Shown: positions 1 through 7,369, counted from the stretch's first letter. The stretch is 64,000 nt of DNA from Vreelandella rituensis (GCF_003336665.1 NZ_QPIJ01000003.1:1-64000); one strand, 5' to 3'. The notes: a model not told the origin generated them from the sequence alone. Translations and numbers: made by a program.

Positions 1-406
1 GTAATCTTTCACCCATAGCGAATGGTCCTCTTGCATCAGGTTCTTGCCGGAACGTACTGATTTTTATAGAGGTTACCATTCGCTATCTTCGTTTTCAGGC
101 CTGCGTCGTGAATAACCCGGGGTCAAGCAGGGCCTGTCGGCTCACGTGGCACTGGAGCAACTCTTTGCGGGTGAGATGCCCTTGTTTATGCGACGAGACG
201 AGCGGAGTCAGGCAGCGTGAGCTGAACAGTTACAACATTTTAATTGGCCCCTCAGGCGATCCCCCTTATACCACCATTATAAGACCAGGTGGTGTCTACA
301 AATCTCGGGGCGATTCAAAGTCCGGCGACAGCACTACGGCTTTTTTCGGTTACCAGATTGGAGTCGGCGACCAAGCCTAGATACCTCAGGCGGTTCTCCT
401 TGAAGG
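1..406. other. No gene recognised at window start
   Basis: I see no convincing coding sequence here. Small open frames (for example 108-380) have no recognisable protein character. The only structure is a 12-bp perfect inverted repeat near the left edge (separate entry). The stretch ends at the stop codon of the MscS gene and could be the remnant of something that starts outside the window. Confidence 0.5.
15..86. repeat. Inverted repeat, 12-bp perfect arms
   Basis: ATAGCGAATGGT at 15-26 is the exact reverse complement of ACCATTCGCTAT at 75-86. The match continues loosely inward (CCTC against GAGG). The 48-bp spacer is not coding. It may be a MITE, an IS end pair or a transcript hairpin; the sequence does not decide. 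Confidence 0.5.
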
Positions 407-1492
407 TCATCCAGGTTGGTTGGCGTTACCCTCAAACTCCGGAGAAATATCCACCAATCGCGCGCGAAGGCGGGGCAGTTGCGAGGGGTAATGCTGCTGT
501 ATAAACGTCACCAGCCCCTCACGGATAGCACATCGCAGATCCCAGCTCTGGCTGGAGTTAGGTGCACTCATAAGGAAGCGGACCTGTAGCGCCTGATCAT
601 TGGAGTCGGTAATCTGAACAGTCGCCACCTTGCCATCCCACTGCTTCATCATATCCAGCAAACGCGAGAACTCCTGGCGCAGTGGCTCGATGGGCATGGT
701 GTAATCAACCCAGATAAAGACCGTGCCCTGTAAATCCGTCGTATTCCGCGACCAGTTCTGGAAAGGGTTCTCGATAAACCACTGCAACGGTACTATAAGC
801 CGACGCTGATCCCACACCCGCAGGACTACATAGGTTGCGGTCACTTCCTCGACCCAGCACCACTCGCCCTGCACGTACAACACATCATCAATGCGGAACG
901 GCTGGGTGAGCGCAATCTGAATGCCCGCCAACAGGTTACTAAATACCGGTCGTGCAGCAAAACCCAGGATAATGCCGCCAATACCTGCGGACGCCAGCAG
1001 GCTGGCGCCCACTTTCTGTACCGGCTCGAAGGTCATCAGCGCGGCACCAATGCCCACGATGATAATGAGAACATTCAAGCAACGGACCAAAAAGCGTGTC
1101 TGCGTCTCTACTCTGCGTGCCCGTTTCCACTGTCCTTCCAATACCGGATTTAGCAACACGATAACGTCGCCAATGACTGAGGTCAGGCGAACCGCTGCCC
1201 ACGTCAGGGACAGAATCAGTAGCAATGTGACCACCTGTTTCACCGGCGCCAAGAGCAGCAGGTCATCCGGAGCGCCATTGAGCGTAGCCCTGAGTACCAG
1301 CAAGCTGGTGACCAAGCCCAGCGCCTTGGCAGCCGCGTCCAGAAACAGCCGGGGAACGGTTCGCCGTTTCGAAAAGTGCCGGATTACCGCTAGCGTCAGC
1401 CGGTAGAGGGTGTAACTGGCTATCACGGCAAGCAACGCCGAAATGCCCGGCAACATCCAGGCCTGTAAATCCGCTTCCAAAGTTTTCAGCAT
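407..1492 (-). CDS. MscS-family mechanosensitive channel
   Basis: A 361-residue inner-membrane channel of the small-conductance mechanosensitive (MscS) family, expected to release solutes on hypo-osmotic shock. The first ~170 residues hold four or so hydrophobic segments. The pore-lining helix is Gly/Ala-rich (SLLASAGIGGIILGFAAR, about residues 163-180) and is followed by FSNLLAGIQIALTQPFRIDD and the cytosolic beta domain with VEEV and IVPLQWF-like elements typical of MscS. The C-terminal alpha/beta domain is complete and ends about residue 361. It starts at ATG 1492 and stands alone, pointing toward the window edge. Family assignment is firm; the ion-channel subtype is not resolvable. Confidence 0.88.
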   Translation of the reverse strand: MLKTLEADLQAWMLPGISALLAVIASYTLYRLTLAVIRHFSKRRTVPRLFLDAAAKALGLVTSLLVLRATLNGAPDDLLLLAPVKQVVTLLLILSLTWAAVRLTSVIGDVIVLLNPVLEGQWKRARRVETQTRFLVRCLNVLIIIVGIGAALMTFEPVQKVGASLLASAGIGGIILGFAARPVFSNLLAGIQIALTQPFRIDDVLYVQGEWCWVEEVTATYVVLRVWDQRRLIVPLQWFIENPFQNWSRNTTDLQGTVFIWVDYTMPIEPLRQEFSRLLDMMKQWDGKVATVQITDSNDQALQVRFLMSAPNSSQSWDLRCAIREGLVTFIQQHYPSQLPRLRARLVDISPEFEGNANQPG

Positions 1493-1958
1493 TGCACTTT
1501 CCTTCTGGATGGTGGCTCCACCCCGAATAACCTAAGATATGCGGCTTGGAAAGGCCAGAAAGTCACCCAGAACCTTTGATAAATCTCTGTAACTGTCCGC
1601 ACTTATGAAATTAGCATCTCTCAAAGAACCTCGACTGATATTGCTTTAGCTCTTCTTCCAGCTCGTTTACTCTCTTCACCAAAATAAGGTTCTGGATCAA
1701 ACACACACTCAGAGCGCTGACAGGGTGTCAACGGAGATTGCGATAGGCAGTTGCGAAACCACGCTGCGTACGTTCATACAACTTTTCGAACGGTAGAGAA
1801 CGGTCAAAAGCGGCCTTTCAGAACGTGTGCATATATGCCCAAGCCCTTCTATTATCTGTAATGCCATCATTTTCAGGACAAGCCGTTCATTTTGGGGAAT
1901 CCTAAAAAACCGCTCTTGATACTTATATAATCTCTGTTAAGCGCTATAGGAGCAATCG
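1493..1958. other. Intergenic region upstream of two divergent genes
   Basis: About 465 bp without a credible gene, between the start of the mscS-like gene (minus) and the start of the truncated membrane-protein gene (plus). It is more AT-rich than the surroundings. A TATAAT-like hexamer lies near 1925-1930 and a TAGGAG ribosome site precedes ATG 1959. It presumably holds both promoters. Confidence 0.5.
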
Positions 1959-2075
1959 ATGCTTACGGTAGTCGCTTTAAAGACATTGGTGATTTGGACC
2001 GGCATCCTCATTTTAGCTGTGATCAATCGTGCGCTGCGCGAGTTTGTACTTATACCCCAGGGCTATCGCAGTTGA
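1959..2075 (+). pseudogene. Membrane-protein gene cut after codon 33 by an IS end
   Basis: ATG 1959 follows a good ribosome site (TAGGAG, 5 nt spacer). It encodes MLTVVALKTLVIWTGILILA, then INRALREFVLIP. This reads like the first helix and loop of a small multi-spanning membrane protein (I recall relatives with an LREAVLIP-type motif, from memory only). The native frame stops making sense at 2058, where CAGGGCTATCGC, an ISAs1-type terminal sequence, begins. The last five codons and stop (2058-2075) come from the IS. The rest of the gene is not found in the window. Confidence 0.6.
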
Positions 2076-2479
2076 GCGAACTGCTGAATGATAGCGAGTA
2101 GATAGTCGTCATCCCAACCGGCTTTCTTGCGCTTCCCCTTCTTGGAGCCTTTCGAGGGCTCTCGTTCGGTGGCGTTAAGTGCAAGTTTGCGCAAGAGAGC
2201 CAGATCTTCAGCGCCATGACCGCGACGCGTGCGGTTTTCATCTTCCTTGAACGTGACATCCAGCACCCAGTGCAGACTATTTTCAATGGCCCAATGCTGG
2301 CGAGTCACATCGATCATTCGCGCCGGTGACATGGTGTCATTCAGCAAGTAATACGCGGTTTCTTCTGATGTTTTATTGACCAGTTCTCGACGCCGCGTAA
2401 TGCGCCCAACCGCTCCCAGGCCGGGCCACTGATGGCCTTCCCTGGCCGATCCGGCTTGACTCGAAGCTAAAGCAACCAA
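2058..2479 (-). pseudogene. ISAs1-family transposase, C-terminal remnant
   Basis: The open frame (2063-2479, 138 residues) carries the C-terminal part of an ISAs1-type DDE transposase: QWPGLGAVGRI, then a SEETAYYLL strand, then HWAIENSLHWVLDVTFKED with the catalytic Glu, and RRGHGAEDLALLRKLALN. A complete transposase is about 370 residues, so roughly the first 220 are missing. The outer end CAGGGCTATCGC at 2058 looks like the native terminus. The inner break near 2440-2480 abuts the Crp-type remnant. It is non-functional and marks an old insertion followed by deletion. Confidence 0.8.
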
Positions 2480-2497
2480 GATTGCGCCGGGGTTGGT

Positions 2498-2762
2498 TCA
2501 AGGTAGGTTTTGGCAATTCAGGTAGAGCGGATCGAATTGAGAAAACGTCTTCAATCGTTCCCAGTCATGGATCGTCAAACGTTTCTTGTCCAGCGTCACC
2601 AAGCCTTCCCGGCGCAGTTTTTGATAAGCATAATTAGTATGCACCGGGGTTAGTCCCAACGATTCACCGAGTTCCGCCTGGGTAAGCGGAAACTCAAAAA
2701 CTATTATCCTCAGCACAATCCTCAGCACAGCCAGCAATACGCGAGCGTATCAGCATTTCACA
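2498..2762 (-). pseudogene. Crp/Fnr-type regulator, C-terminal HTH fragment
   Basis: Minus-strand frame with FEFPLTQAELGESLGLTPVH and YQKLRREGLVTLDKKRLTI, a Crp-type winged helix-turn-helix, ending DWERLKTFSQFDPLYLN. The segment between the TnpB element (2763) and the HTH reads CEMLIRSRIAGCAEDCAEDN in the frame of the N-terminal fragment at 4156-4452. It then meets TGA because of one extra T in a five-T run (2696-2700). A 12-bp tandem duplication (2706-2729) adds CAED. With the other fragment this makes one broken gene. Confidence 0.8.
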
Positions 2763-2927
2763 TTGACATCCTCCCCCACCTTCAGCGCTAGCGCGCTTGT
2801 GGAAGGGGATTCCCTGGTCGTTACCTCCCAGGTTCCTGCTTCGCTGTCCGTCGCCTCAATGCCTTGGCATTGCCGGTCTTACACAAACTCCACAGGCGTA
2901 ACTTCCCGAGTGCCCCTCGGTAGTGCT
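2763..2927 (-). ncRNA. Putative TnpB guide (omega) RNA scaffold, copy A
   Basis: The noncoding 3' end of the element, between the tnpB stop and the right end GATGTCAA. TnpB nucleases use an RNA made from this end, with the guide read from the adjoining flank (known for IS200/IS605 TnpB). Predicted hairpins: CCGAG/CTCGG near the stop, CAATGCC/GGCATTG, CCTGG/CCAGG (2828-2832 with 2813-2817), and a long terminal hairpin with an AGCGC/GCGCT tip. Substitutions relative to copy B fall in loops or are compensatory. The guide would begin at 2762 with TGTGAAATGCTG. Confidence 0.65.
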
Positions 2928-4040
2928 TCAACTCTCAGCACCGGCTAACAGCGCGGTGCCGGCTTGTAGGATGTTGCGGGCGGCATTGATGTCGCGGTCG
3001 ATGCCTTGGGTGCCGCAGTCCGGGCAGTCCCAGGTGCGAACATCGAGCGGCAGTGATTCCATCACAAACCCGCAGCCATGGCAGCGCTTGCTGCTGGGGT
3101 ACCAACGGTCGATCTGGACGAACTGGCGCCCCGCCCATTCCGCCTTGTAGTCGAGCTGGCGCACCAACTCCCCCCAGCCCACATCACTGATGGCTTTCGC
3201 CAGAGACCGGTTCTTGACCATATTTTTCACCGCGAGGCTTTCAGCACAGATCACTTGGTTCTCGTTGACGATCTGCCGGGTGAGTTTATGAAGGTGGTCA
3301 AGCCGGGCATCGGCAATTTTCGCGTGGCGCCTGGCCACTTTCTGCTTGGCTTTCGCCCGATTGTTCGAGCCTTTTTGCTTACGGCTCAGTTGCCGTTGCG
3401 CCCGCGCCAATTTGCATGCGTGACGCACCGTATGGCGGGGGTTATTGACGCGCTTGCCGTCACTGGTCACGAACAGGTCTTTCAGCCCGAGATCGATACC
3501 CACCATCTTGGGCGTGATGGGCAGTGATTCGGCGTCCACTTTGCACAAGCAGCTAATGAAATAGCGACCGGCGCGGTCTTGGGACACGGTAACGGTGCTG
3601 GGGGCTGACGGAAGCACGCGGCTCCAGCGGATGCTGAGGGGTTCCTGGCACTTGGCCAGTGCGATCTCGCCGTTGCGATACGCAAACGCCGAACTGGCAA
3701 AGGTGGCGGACTGCCGCTGCTTCTTTGACTTGAATCGCGGGTATCGTGCGAGCTTGGCAAAGAAGTGCTTGAAGGCCGATTGTTGATGGCGCAGGCATTG
3801 CTGCAAGGGCACCGAACTGACCTCGGCCAGGAACGCGGTGTCAGGCTGCTTTTTCAGCTGGGTCAGGAAAGCGCTGGCGTCGTTGTAACCGATCTTTTCC
3901 TGGCGTTGATAGAACGCATCGGTGCGATAGCGCAGCACTGCGTTCCAGACAAACCGCACGCACCCAAACGTCCGCGCCAGCAGGATTTCCTGCTCGGGCG
4001 TCGGGTAGAATCGGTACTTGTAGGCGCGTTCGCTTTTCAT
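2928..4040 (-). CDS. tnpB: TnpB-family RNA-guided nuclease, copy A
   Basis: A 370-residue intact TnpB (OrfB). The N-terminal part carries FGCVRFVWNAVL (about 25-36), typical of the helix-turn-helix OrfB domain. The RuvC-like core has D183 in GIDLGLKDLF, E267 in CAESLAVKNM and DRDINAARN (348-356). A zinc finger C320-x2-C323...C339-x2-C342 lies between the last two motifs. All expected catalytic and zinc residues are present. The start is ATG 4040 inside the element's left end. It is 346/370 identical by eye to copy B (24 substitutions). In the cell it should cut DNA matching its guide next to the TAM and so favour retention of the element. Confidence 0.92.
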   Translation of the reverse strand: MKSERAYKYRFYPTPEQEILLARTFGCVRFVWNAVLRYRTDAFYQRQEKIGYNDASAFLTQLKKQPDTAFLAEVSSVPLQQCLRHQQSAFKHFFAKLARYPRFKSKKQRQSATFASSAFAYRNGEIALAKCQEPLSIRWSRVLPSAPSTVTVSQDRAGRYFISCLCKVDAESLPITPKMVGIDLGLKDLFVTSDGKRVNNPRHTVRHACKLARAQRQLSRKQKGSNNRAKAKQKVARRHAKIADARLDHLHKLTRQIVNENQVICAESLAVKNMVKNRSLAKAISDVGWGELVRQLDYKAEWAGRQFVQIDRWYPSSKRCHGCGFVMESLPLDVRTWDCPDCGTQGIDRDINAARNILQAGTALLAGAES

Positions 4041-4155
4041 GAATTACAGTTTAGTATCATTTGCGTAAGAACACAAGGCGTCCTCTCGGACGCCGCGCTT
4101 GTATCCCCTCCCTTCGCGCTACGCGACTCAGGAAGAGGTATTACGCGCTTCTAGA

Positions 4156-4452
4156 TAAGATATGCGCCATGCGAGTCTCGGCTGGCCGAGTCTCCATATT
4201 GACCAGCCATTCCCGCAACACGGCCTCATCCACCAGGGGCAACCAGAGCAGAGTTCGTGCCAGGCGATGATGGTTTTCCATGATGCTGCGTATCTGAACT
4301 GCTGGAAACTTGCGCAATGTCACTGGCGTAAGCGCACGTATCGAGTGATCCATTTCCTCAAGAAGAGCGATATGCACATCACAGAGATCGCCGGGAATCA
4401 GGTAGGGCATATGGAAGCTGCGCCAAGCGGAAGATACCCCAAACCACTGTCT
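4156..4452 (-). pseudogene. Crp/Fnr-type regulator, central fragment
   Basis: The minus frame reads PYLIPGDLCDVHIALLEEMD, then LRKFPAVQI and ALLWLPL-like sequence, VDEAVLREWLVNMETRP and RMAHIL. This is the second half of a cyclic-nucleotide-binding-like domain plus the dimerisation helix of a Crp/Fnr-type regulator. The first ~60 residues are absent: similarity begins just inside the 3' end of the upstream SDR gene. The frame is interrupted at 4155 by the TnpB element after the codons for HIL. Fused to the flank beyond the element it continues CEMLIR, so this and 2498-2762 are one gene. Confidence 0.75.
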
Positions 4453-5216
4453 CAATCAGCGTAAATCATCTTGCGCGTCATGCCACCATCTATCACGAAA
4501 TTCTGTCCAGTGATAAAGCCGGCTTGATTGGAAAGCAAATAGGCGACCATGGCGGCGATGTCCTGGGGTCTTCCCACCCGGCCGGCGGGATGCTGGGCAT
4601 GATCCTGTTCGTCGAGTTCAGCTGGCTGGCGTTGTGACGTTTTCTGCCAGTCGCTCACGTCAATCCATCCGGGACTGATGGCGTTGACGCGGATACCCGG
4701 CCCCAGGCTTACCGCCAAGGCATGGGTAAGCGCCTGGATGCCGCCTTTGCTTGCCGCATAGGCAATGCTGTCGGGCTCCGATTGCAGGGCGCGAGTCGAT
4801 CCTATCAAGATCAGGCTGCCGCGGGTGGCACGCAAATGAGGTGCTGCATGCTTGGCACACAGAAAGCCCGGGGTGAGGTTGGTATCCAGATAATTCTGCC
4901 AAGTGGCTAGTTCAAGGGTCTCGACGGGGCCACAAAACGGATCGGCAATCCCAGCATTATGAATCACGCCGTCCAGCCGGCCAAAGCGCGTCAGAGTTTG
5001 AGCCAGGCTATCGGCAATCTGTGCTTCATCGCGTACATCCGAGTACATGGCAAGCAGTTGCTGCGGGTGACCAAGCCGCTCCCGACAGAATTCAATCGCT
5101 TCGGCATCGATATCCGTCAAGGCAACACAGTCACCTTGGTGGAGTAAATGCTCGGCAATGCCCAGTCCGATACCCTGAGCACCGCCTGTCAAATAAATCA
5201 CGCGACTATTGCTCAT
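4452..5216 (-). CDS. Short-chain dehydrogenase/reductase (SDR)
   Basis: A 254-residue classical SDR oxidoreductase. It has the Rossmann glycine motif TGGAQGIG near the N-terminus, NAG in the loop after strand 4, the catalytic Ser in LILIGSTRA and YAASK (Tyr and Lys). The C-terminal GQNFVIDGG is typical of the family. Substrate cannot be read from the sequence. I chose ATG 5216 (MSNSRVIY) because the coenzyme fold begins at once; an upstream in-frame start at 5243 is possible. The last codon abuts the truncated Crp-type fragment, so the original downstream neighbour has been damaged. Confidence 0.85.
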   Translation of the reverse strand: MSNSRVIYLTGGAQGIGLGIAEHLLHQGDCVALTDIDAEAIEFCRERLGHPQQLLAMYSDVRDEAQIADSLAQTLTRFGRLDGVIHNAGIADPFCGPVETLELATWQNYLDTNLTPGFLCAKHAAPHLRATRGSLILIGSTRALQSEPDSIAYAASKGGIQALTHALAVSLGPGIRVNAISPGWIDVSDWQKTSQRQPAELDEQDHAQHPAGRVGRPQDIAAMVAYLLSNQAGFITGQNFVIDGGMTRKMIYAD

Positions 5217-5306
5217 AATGATGTTTGGTTTTTCCTGTTGCACTGAGGTGGCAGGTCTATGGTTATACTAGCAAAAATTTATGCGTATTCTTGAGATCAC
5301 CGCCTA

Positions 5307-5480
5307 TTATTTTGGCTCGCCTTCTTGCTGTTTGTCTTTACGGGTTTGCTGCATCTGTTCATCAAGCCTGAGTAATTTCCGGTCAGAAGTGCAGATCATC
5401 ACAACGCGCTCTTCAGTGACGCTCAAGCGAGGTTTTACAGGAAGTTTGAGTAATCCCCGTACATTTTCCTCTTCATCCAT
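5307..5480 (-). CDS. Small hypothetical protein or gene remnant
   Basis: A 57-codon minus-strand frame, MDEEENVRGLLKLPVKPRLS, then VTEERVVMICTSDRKLLRLD and a Lys/Gln-rich tail ending GEPK. The frame stays open 5' of the ATG for 16 more residues (RSLKSDAFLLFSNWLV), which looks like the end of a longer protein. It may be a C-terminal remnant. No family is recognised. Composition is protein-like (charged, no stops on this frame). Confidence 0.35.
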   Translation of the reverse strand: MDEEENVRGLLKLPVKPRLSVTEERVVMICTSDRKLLRLDEQMQQTRKDKQQEGEPK

Positions 5481-5665
5481 TACCAGCCAATTAGAAAATA
5501 GTAGGAACGCATCGCTTTTAAGCGACCGTTACCAATGGCCCCCTATGCCGGAAATGTCAACAGCCCATCGTTTTTTGGTTTTTGTTTGGCAGTGGAAGCC
5601 CTCCGAAGCCGAGGGGCGCAGGTTAAAATTCTGCTTGATGGTGGAAAGTGAAAGCGTCTTTCTTC

Positions 5666-5711
5666 AGCACAGTGTTAAGTGATGATGGGTAAGATCACTT
5701 AACACTGTGCT
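5666..5711. repeat. 18-bp perfect palindrome with 10-nt loop
   Basis: AGCACAGTGTTAAGTGAT (5666-5683) is the exact reverse complement of 5694-5711; the loop is GATGGGTAAG. It lies just beyond the stop of the ferritin-like gene (minus). There is no clear U-run on either strand, so a simple rho-independent terminator is not obvious. Alternatives are a pair of fused IS ends or a regulatory cruciform. Confidence 0.7.
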
Positions 5712-5757
5712 CAGGGCTGGACATAGCGTCAATCTCCTGTCGAATACAGTGCAGCGG

Positions 5758-6315
5758 TCAGGCGTTGTTGCGTTGCAGGGCGTCGAGCCCCTCGAGCAGG
5801 CCTTGCATGTCGTCGGCGTGCTCTTCCTCTTGGGCGAGGATATCCTCGATGATGCGCCGTGTGGTTGGGTCCTGGTCGCCGAGATAGGCGGCAATTTCAC
5901 GATAGCTGTCGATGGCGATGCGTTCGGCGATCAGGTCTTCCTTGATCATGTCCCGCAGGTTCTCGCCGGGCACGTATTCTGCATGTGCCCTCGACACCAG
6001 GCCTTCCGGCGAGAAATCAGGCTCACCGCCCAACTGGACGATACGCTCGGCCGCCCAGTCGGCGTGTTGTTGTTCCTGTCTGGCATGCTCCTGAAACTCG
6101 TCTGCCGCCACCTTGGCGCTGAGGCCGGTCGCCATGTACTGGTGACGCTTGTAACGCAGCGTGCAGACGATCTCGGTGGCCAGTACTTCGTTGAGCAGCT
6201 GGATCACCGTCTCGCGATCGGCGTTGTATCCGGCAGTGACGGCACCGTCTTCGATATGCTGGCGGGCACGGTCACGAATCGTCTTGATGTCGGTAAGAAA
6301 GGGCTGGCTGGTCAT
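5758..6315 (-). CDS. Ferritin-like (bacterioferritin-type) four-helix protein
   Basis: 185 residues from ATG 6315, which follows a strong GAGGAG site. The open frame extends further upstream only because the frameshifted telA tail shares this frame. The sequence is a four-helix-bundle ferritin-like protein: NEVLATEIVCTLRYKRHQYM on helix A, EFQEHARQEQQHADWAAERI with an ExxH pair on helix B, EDLIAERIAIDSYREIAAYL on helix C and EDILAQEEEHADDMQGLLEG with ExxH on helix D. Two ExxH motifs indicate a di-iron centre. Its role is likely iron storage or oxidative-stress protection in the cytoplasm. It is longer than Bfr (about 158 residues) at the N-terminus. Confidence 0.85.
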   Translation of the reverse strand: MTSQPFLTDIKTIRDRARQHIEDGAVTAGYNADRETVIQLLNEVLATEIVCTLRYKRHQYMATGLSAKVAADEFQEHARQEQQHADWAAERIVQLGGEPDFSPEGLVSRAHAEYVPGENLRDMIKEDLIAERIAIDSYREIAAYLGDQDPTTRRIIEDILAQEEEHADDMQGLLEGLDALQRNNA

Positions 6316-6477
6316 GGCGGGGTCTCCTCGGGTCGGCCATGTCATGGAGTTCTTCCCAAGCGTAGAACATCCCTGCCGCCGACGCGAAACTGCGCTCAGA
6401 CCGCGCGAGTCACGGCGCCGGCTTATAGAAGCGGCCATTCCGCGGTTGTGCCTCGTTACCCTCTCGGAGACGCTCGA

Positions 6478-7260
6478 TGGATGCATTGCCTGCTGCGACA
6501 GGGTCGCCAGGCGGTCGATCTGCTCATCCAGCCGGAGCAGGGCCTCCTGACGATAGGTCGAGAGATCATCGATTGTGCCCATCACCTCGCCGAAAGCCTC
6601 CTCGAGCACCTGCATGTCGAGCATCGCGCCGGAGGCCCGCTTCTGGATGTCCACGCCTTGCTGGCGCAGGGCCCGCCGATCATCTGCGACGTGGTGGTGT
6701 TGAGGGCTTCGACGCGATCCAGCACCAGGCGCTGATTGGCCATGGCCATGGCCATCGCCACGGTCACCGCCACGGTGAGGGCCGAGACGGTCACGTTGAT
6801 GGCCCTGTCCACGCCGCGCATCAATTCTCGGTTGTTGCAGATGATGACCTCCAGCGCCAGCACGCCCTGCTGGCTCACCGCCAGTTGCTGCTGGAGGTCG
6901 ACGATGCGCTGACGCAGGGGAAAGAGCAGTTCTTCCTCAAGGAAGCGACGCCGCGGATCATCGGCATCGCGAGCGGCGATAGCGTCCTGCAGGCGGCGAT
7001 CAATCAAGCGGCCCAAGGGCGATCTGGCGGTTCAGCTCGCGCAGGGCCTGCTGGTCATCGTTCAGGGTGATGTTGTCACGATGCAGCATGTCGCGACCTC
7101 CTTTCAGGTCCTCGATAACCGCGTCCAGCGCCTGCTGGGCATTCTCGAACTTCTGGAAATAGCGCTGCAGGCTGCTGTCGATGCCGGGGATAGTCGCCAG
7201 CACTCGGTCCAGGGCGCTCGGGGCAAGGCGATGGCGAGTGGGATCCCAGCCCCTAGACAT
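6478..7260 (-). pseudogene. TelA-like (toxic anion resistance) gene, truncated and frameshifted
   Basis: TelA/KlaA similarity is spread over three frames on the minus strand. Frame one (7260-7010) has LQRYFQKFENAQQALDAVI and LRELNRQIALG. Frame two (to ~6690) has FPLRQRIVDLQQQLAVSQQG, NNRELMRGVDRAINVTVSAL and LDRVEALNTTTSQMI. Frame three has DIQKRASGAMLDMQVLEEAF and IDDLSTYRQEAL. Breaks fall near 7010 (one extra G in a GGG run) and near 6685. The N-terminal third is missing and the remnant starts inside an inverted repeat (7253). It also lacks its own stop, running into the ferritin-like frame. Confidence 0.8.
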
Positions 7261-7369
7261 GATGTTTTGACCTGCCCGTCCTCAACGATCGTGGGTTATC
7301 GTTGGGGATGGGTAAACAACCCTTAGACAGAGCCACATTGAGGAGGGCAGGTCAAAACATCATGTCTAG
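7253..7369. repeat. 32-bp inverted repeat, MITE- or IS-end-like
   Basis: The left arm 7253-7285 begins CTAGACATGATGTTTTGACC and the right arm 7338-7369 is its reverse complement, with one extra G in the left arm. The spacer is 52 bp, with an internal GGGTT/AACCC pair. TGACCTGCCC inside each arm resembles IS3-family termini. The element lies exactly where the telA remnant is cut, so it probably records a transposition and deletion. No coding capacity. Confidence 0.7.

Larger units (their letters stand above)
2763..4155 (-). mobile_element. tnpB-only IS605-family (IS1341-like) element, copy A
   Basis: Alignment with the second copy (62097-63489) gives the ends. On the minus strand the left end begins TC, three variable bases, then AAGCGCGTAATACC; the right end is GATGTCAA. 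Both copies measure 1393 bp with these limits. The flank 5' of the left end is CTTA in both copies. No tnpA gene is present, so movement would need a transposase in trans. No target duplication is seen, as expected for this family. The left boundary is uncertain by about 2 nt: CTTATC is shared by both copies. I place it after CTTA because this restores the interrupted Crp frame. Confidence 0.8.

Noticed and set aside
108..504. Two small plus-strand frames at the window start
   Set aside because: No ribosome site and no protein character; the second overlaps the end of the mscS-like gene.
2763..2927. CRISPR-like repeats
   Set aside because: Hairpins recur only in the two TnpB element ends; there are no regularly spaced direct repeats anywhere in the window.
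3078..4154. Plus-strand frames opposite tnpB
   Set aside because: Antisense to an intact tnpB with all catalytic residues; the same shadows recur opposite copy B.
5758..6654. 298-residue form of the ferritin-like protein
   Set aside because: The N-terminal ~110 residues are the frameshifted telA tail; the strong ribosome site and the domain start are at ATG 6315.
5707..6735. 342-codon plus-strand frame
   Set aside because: It is antisense to the ferritin-like gene and telA remnant, which have clear family motifs; the plus frame has none.
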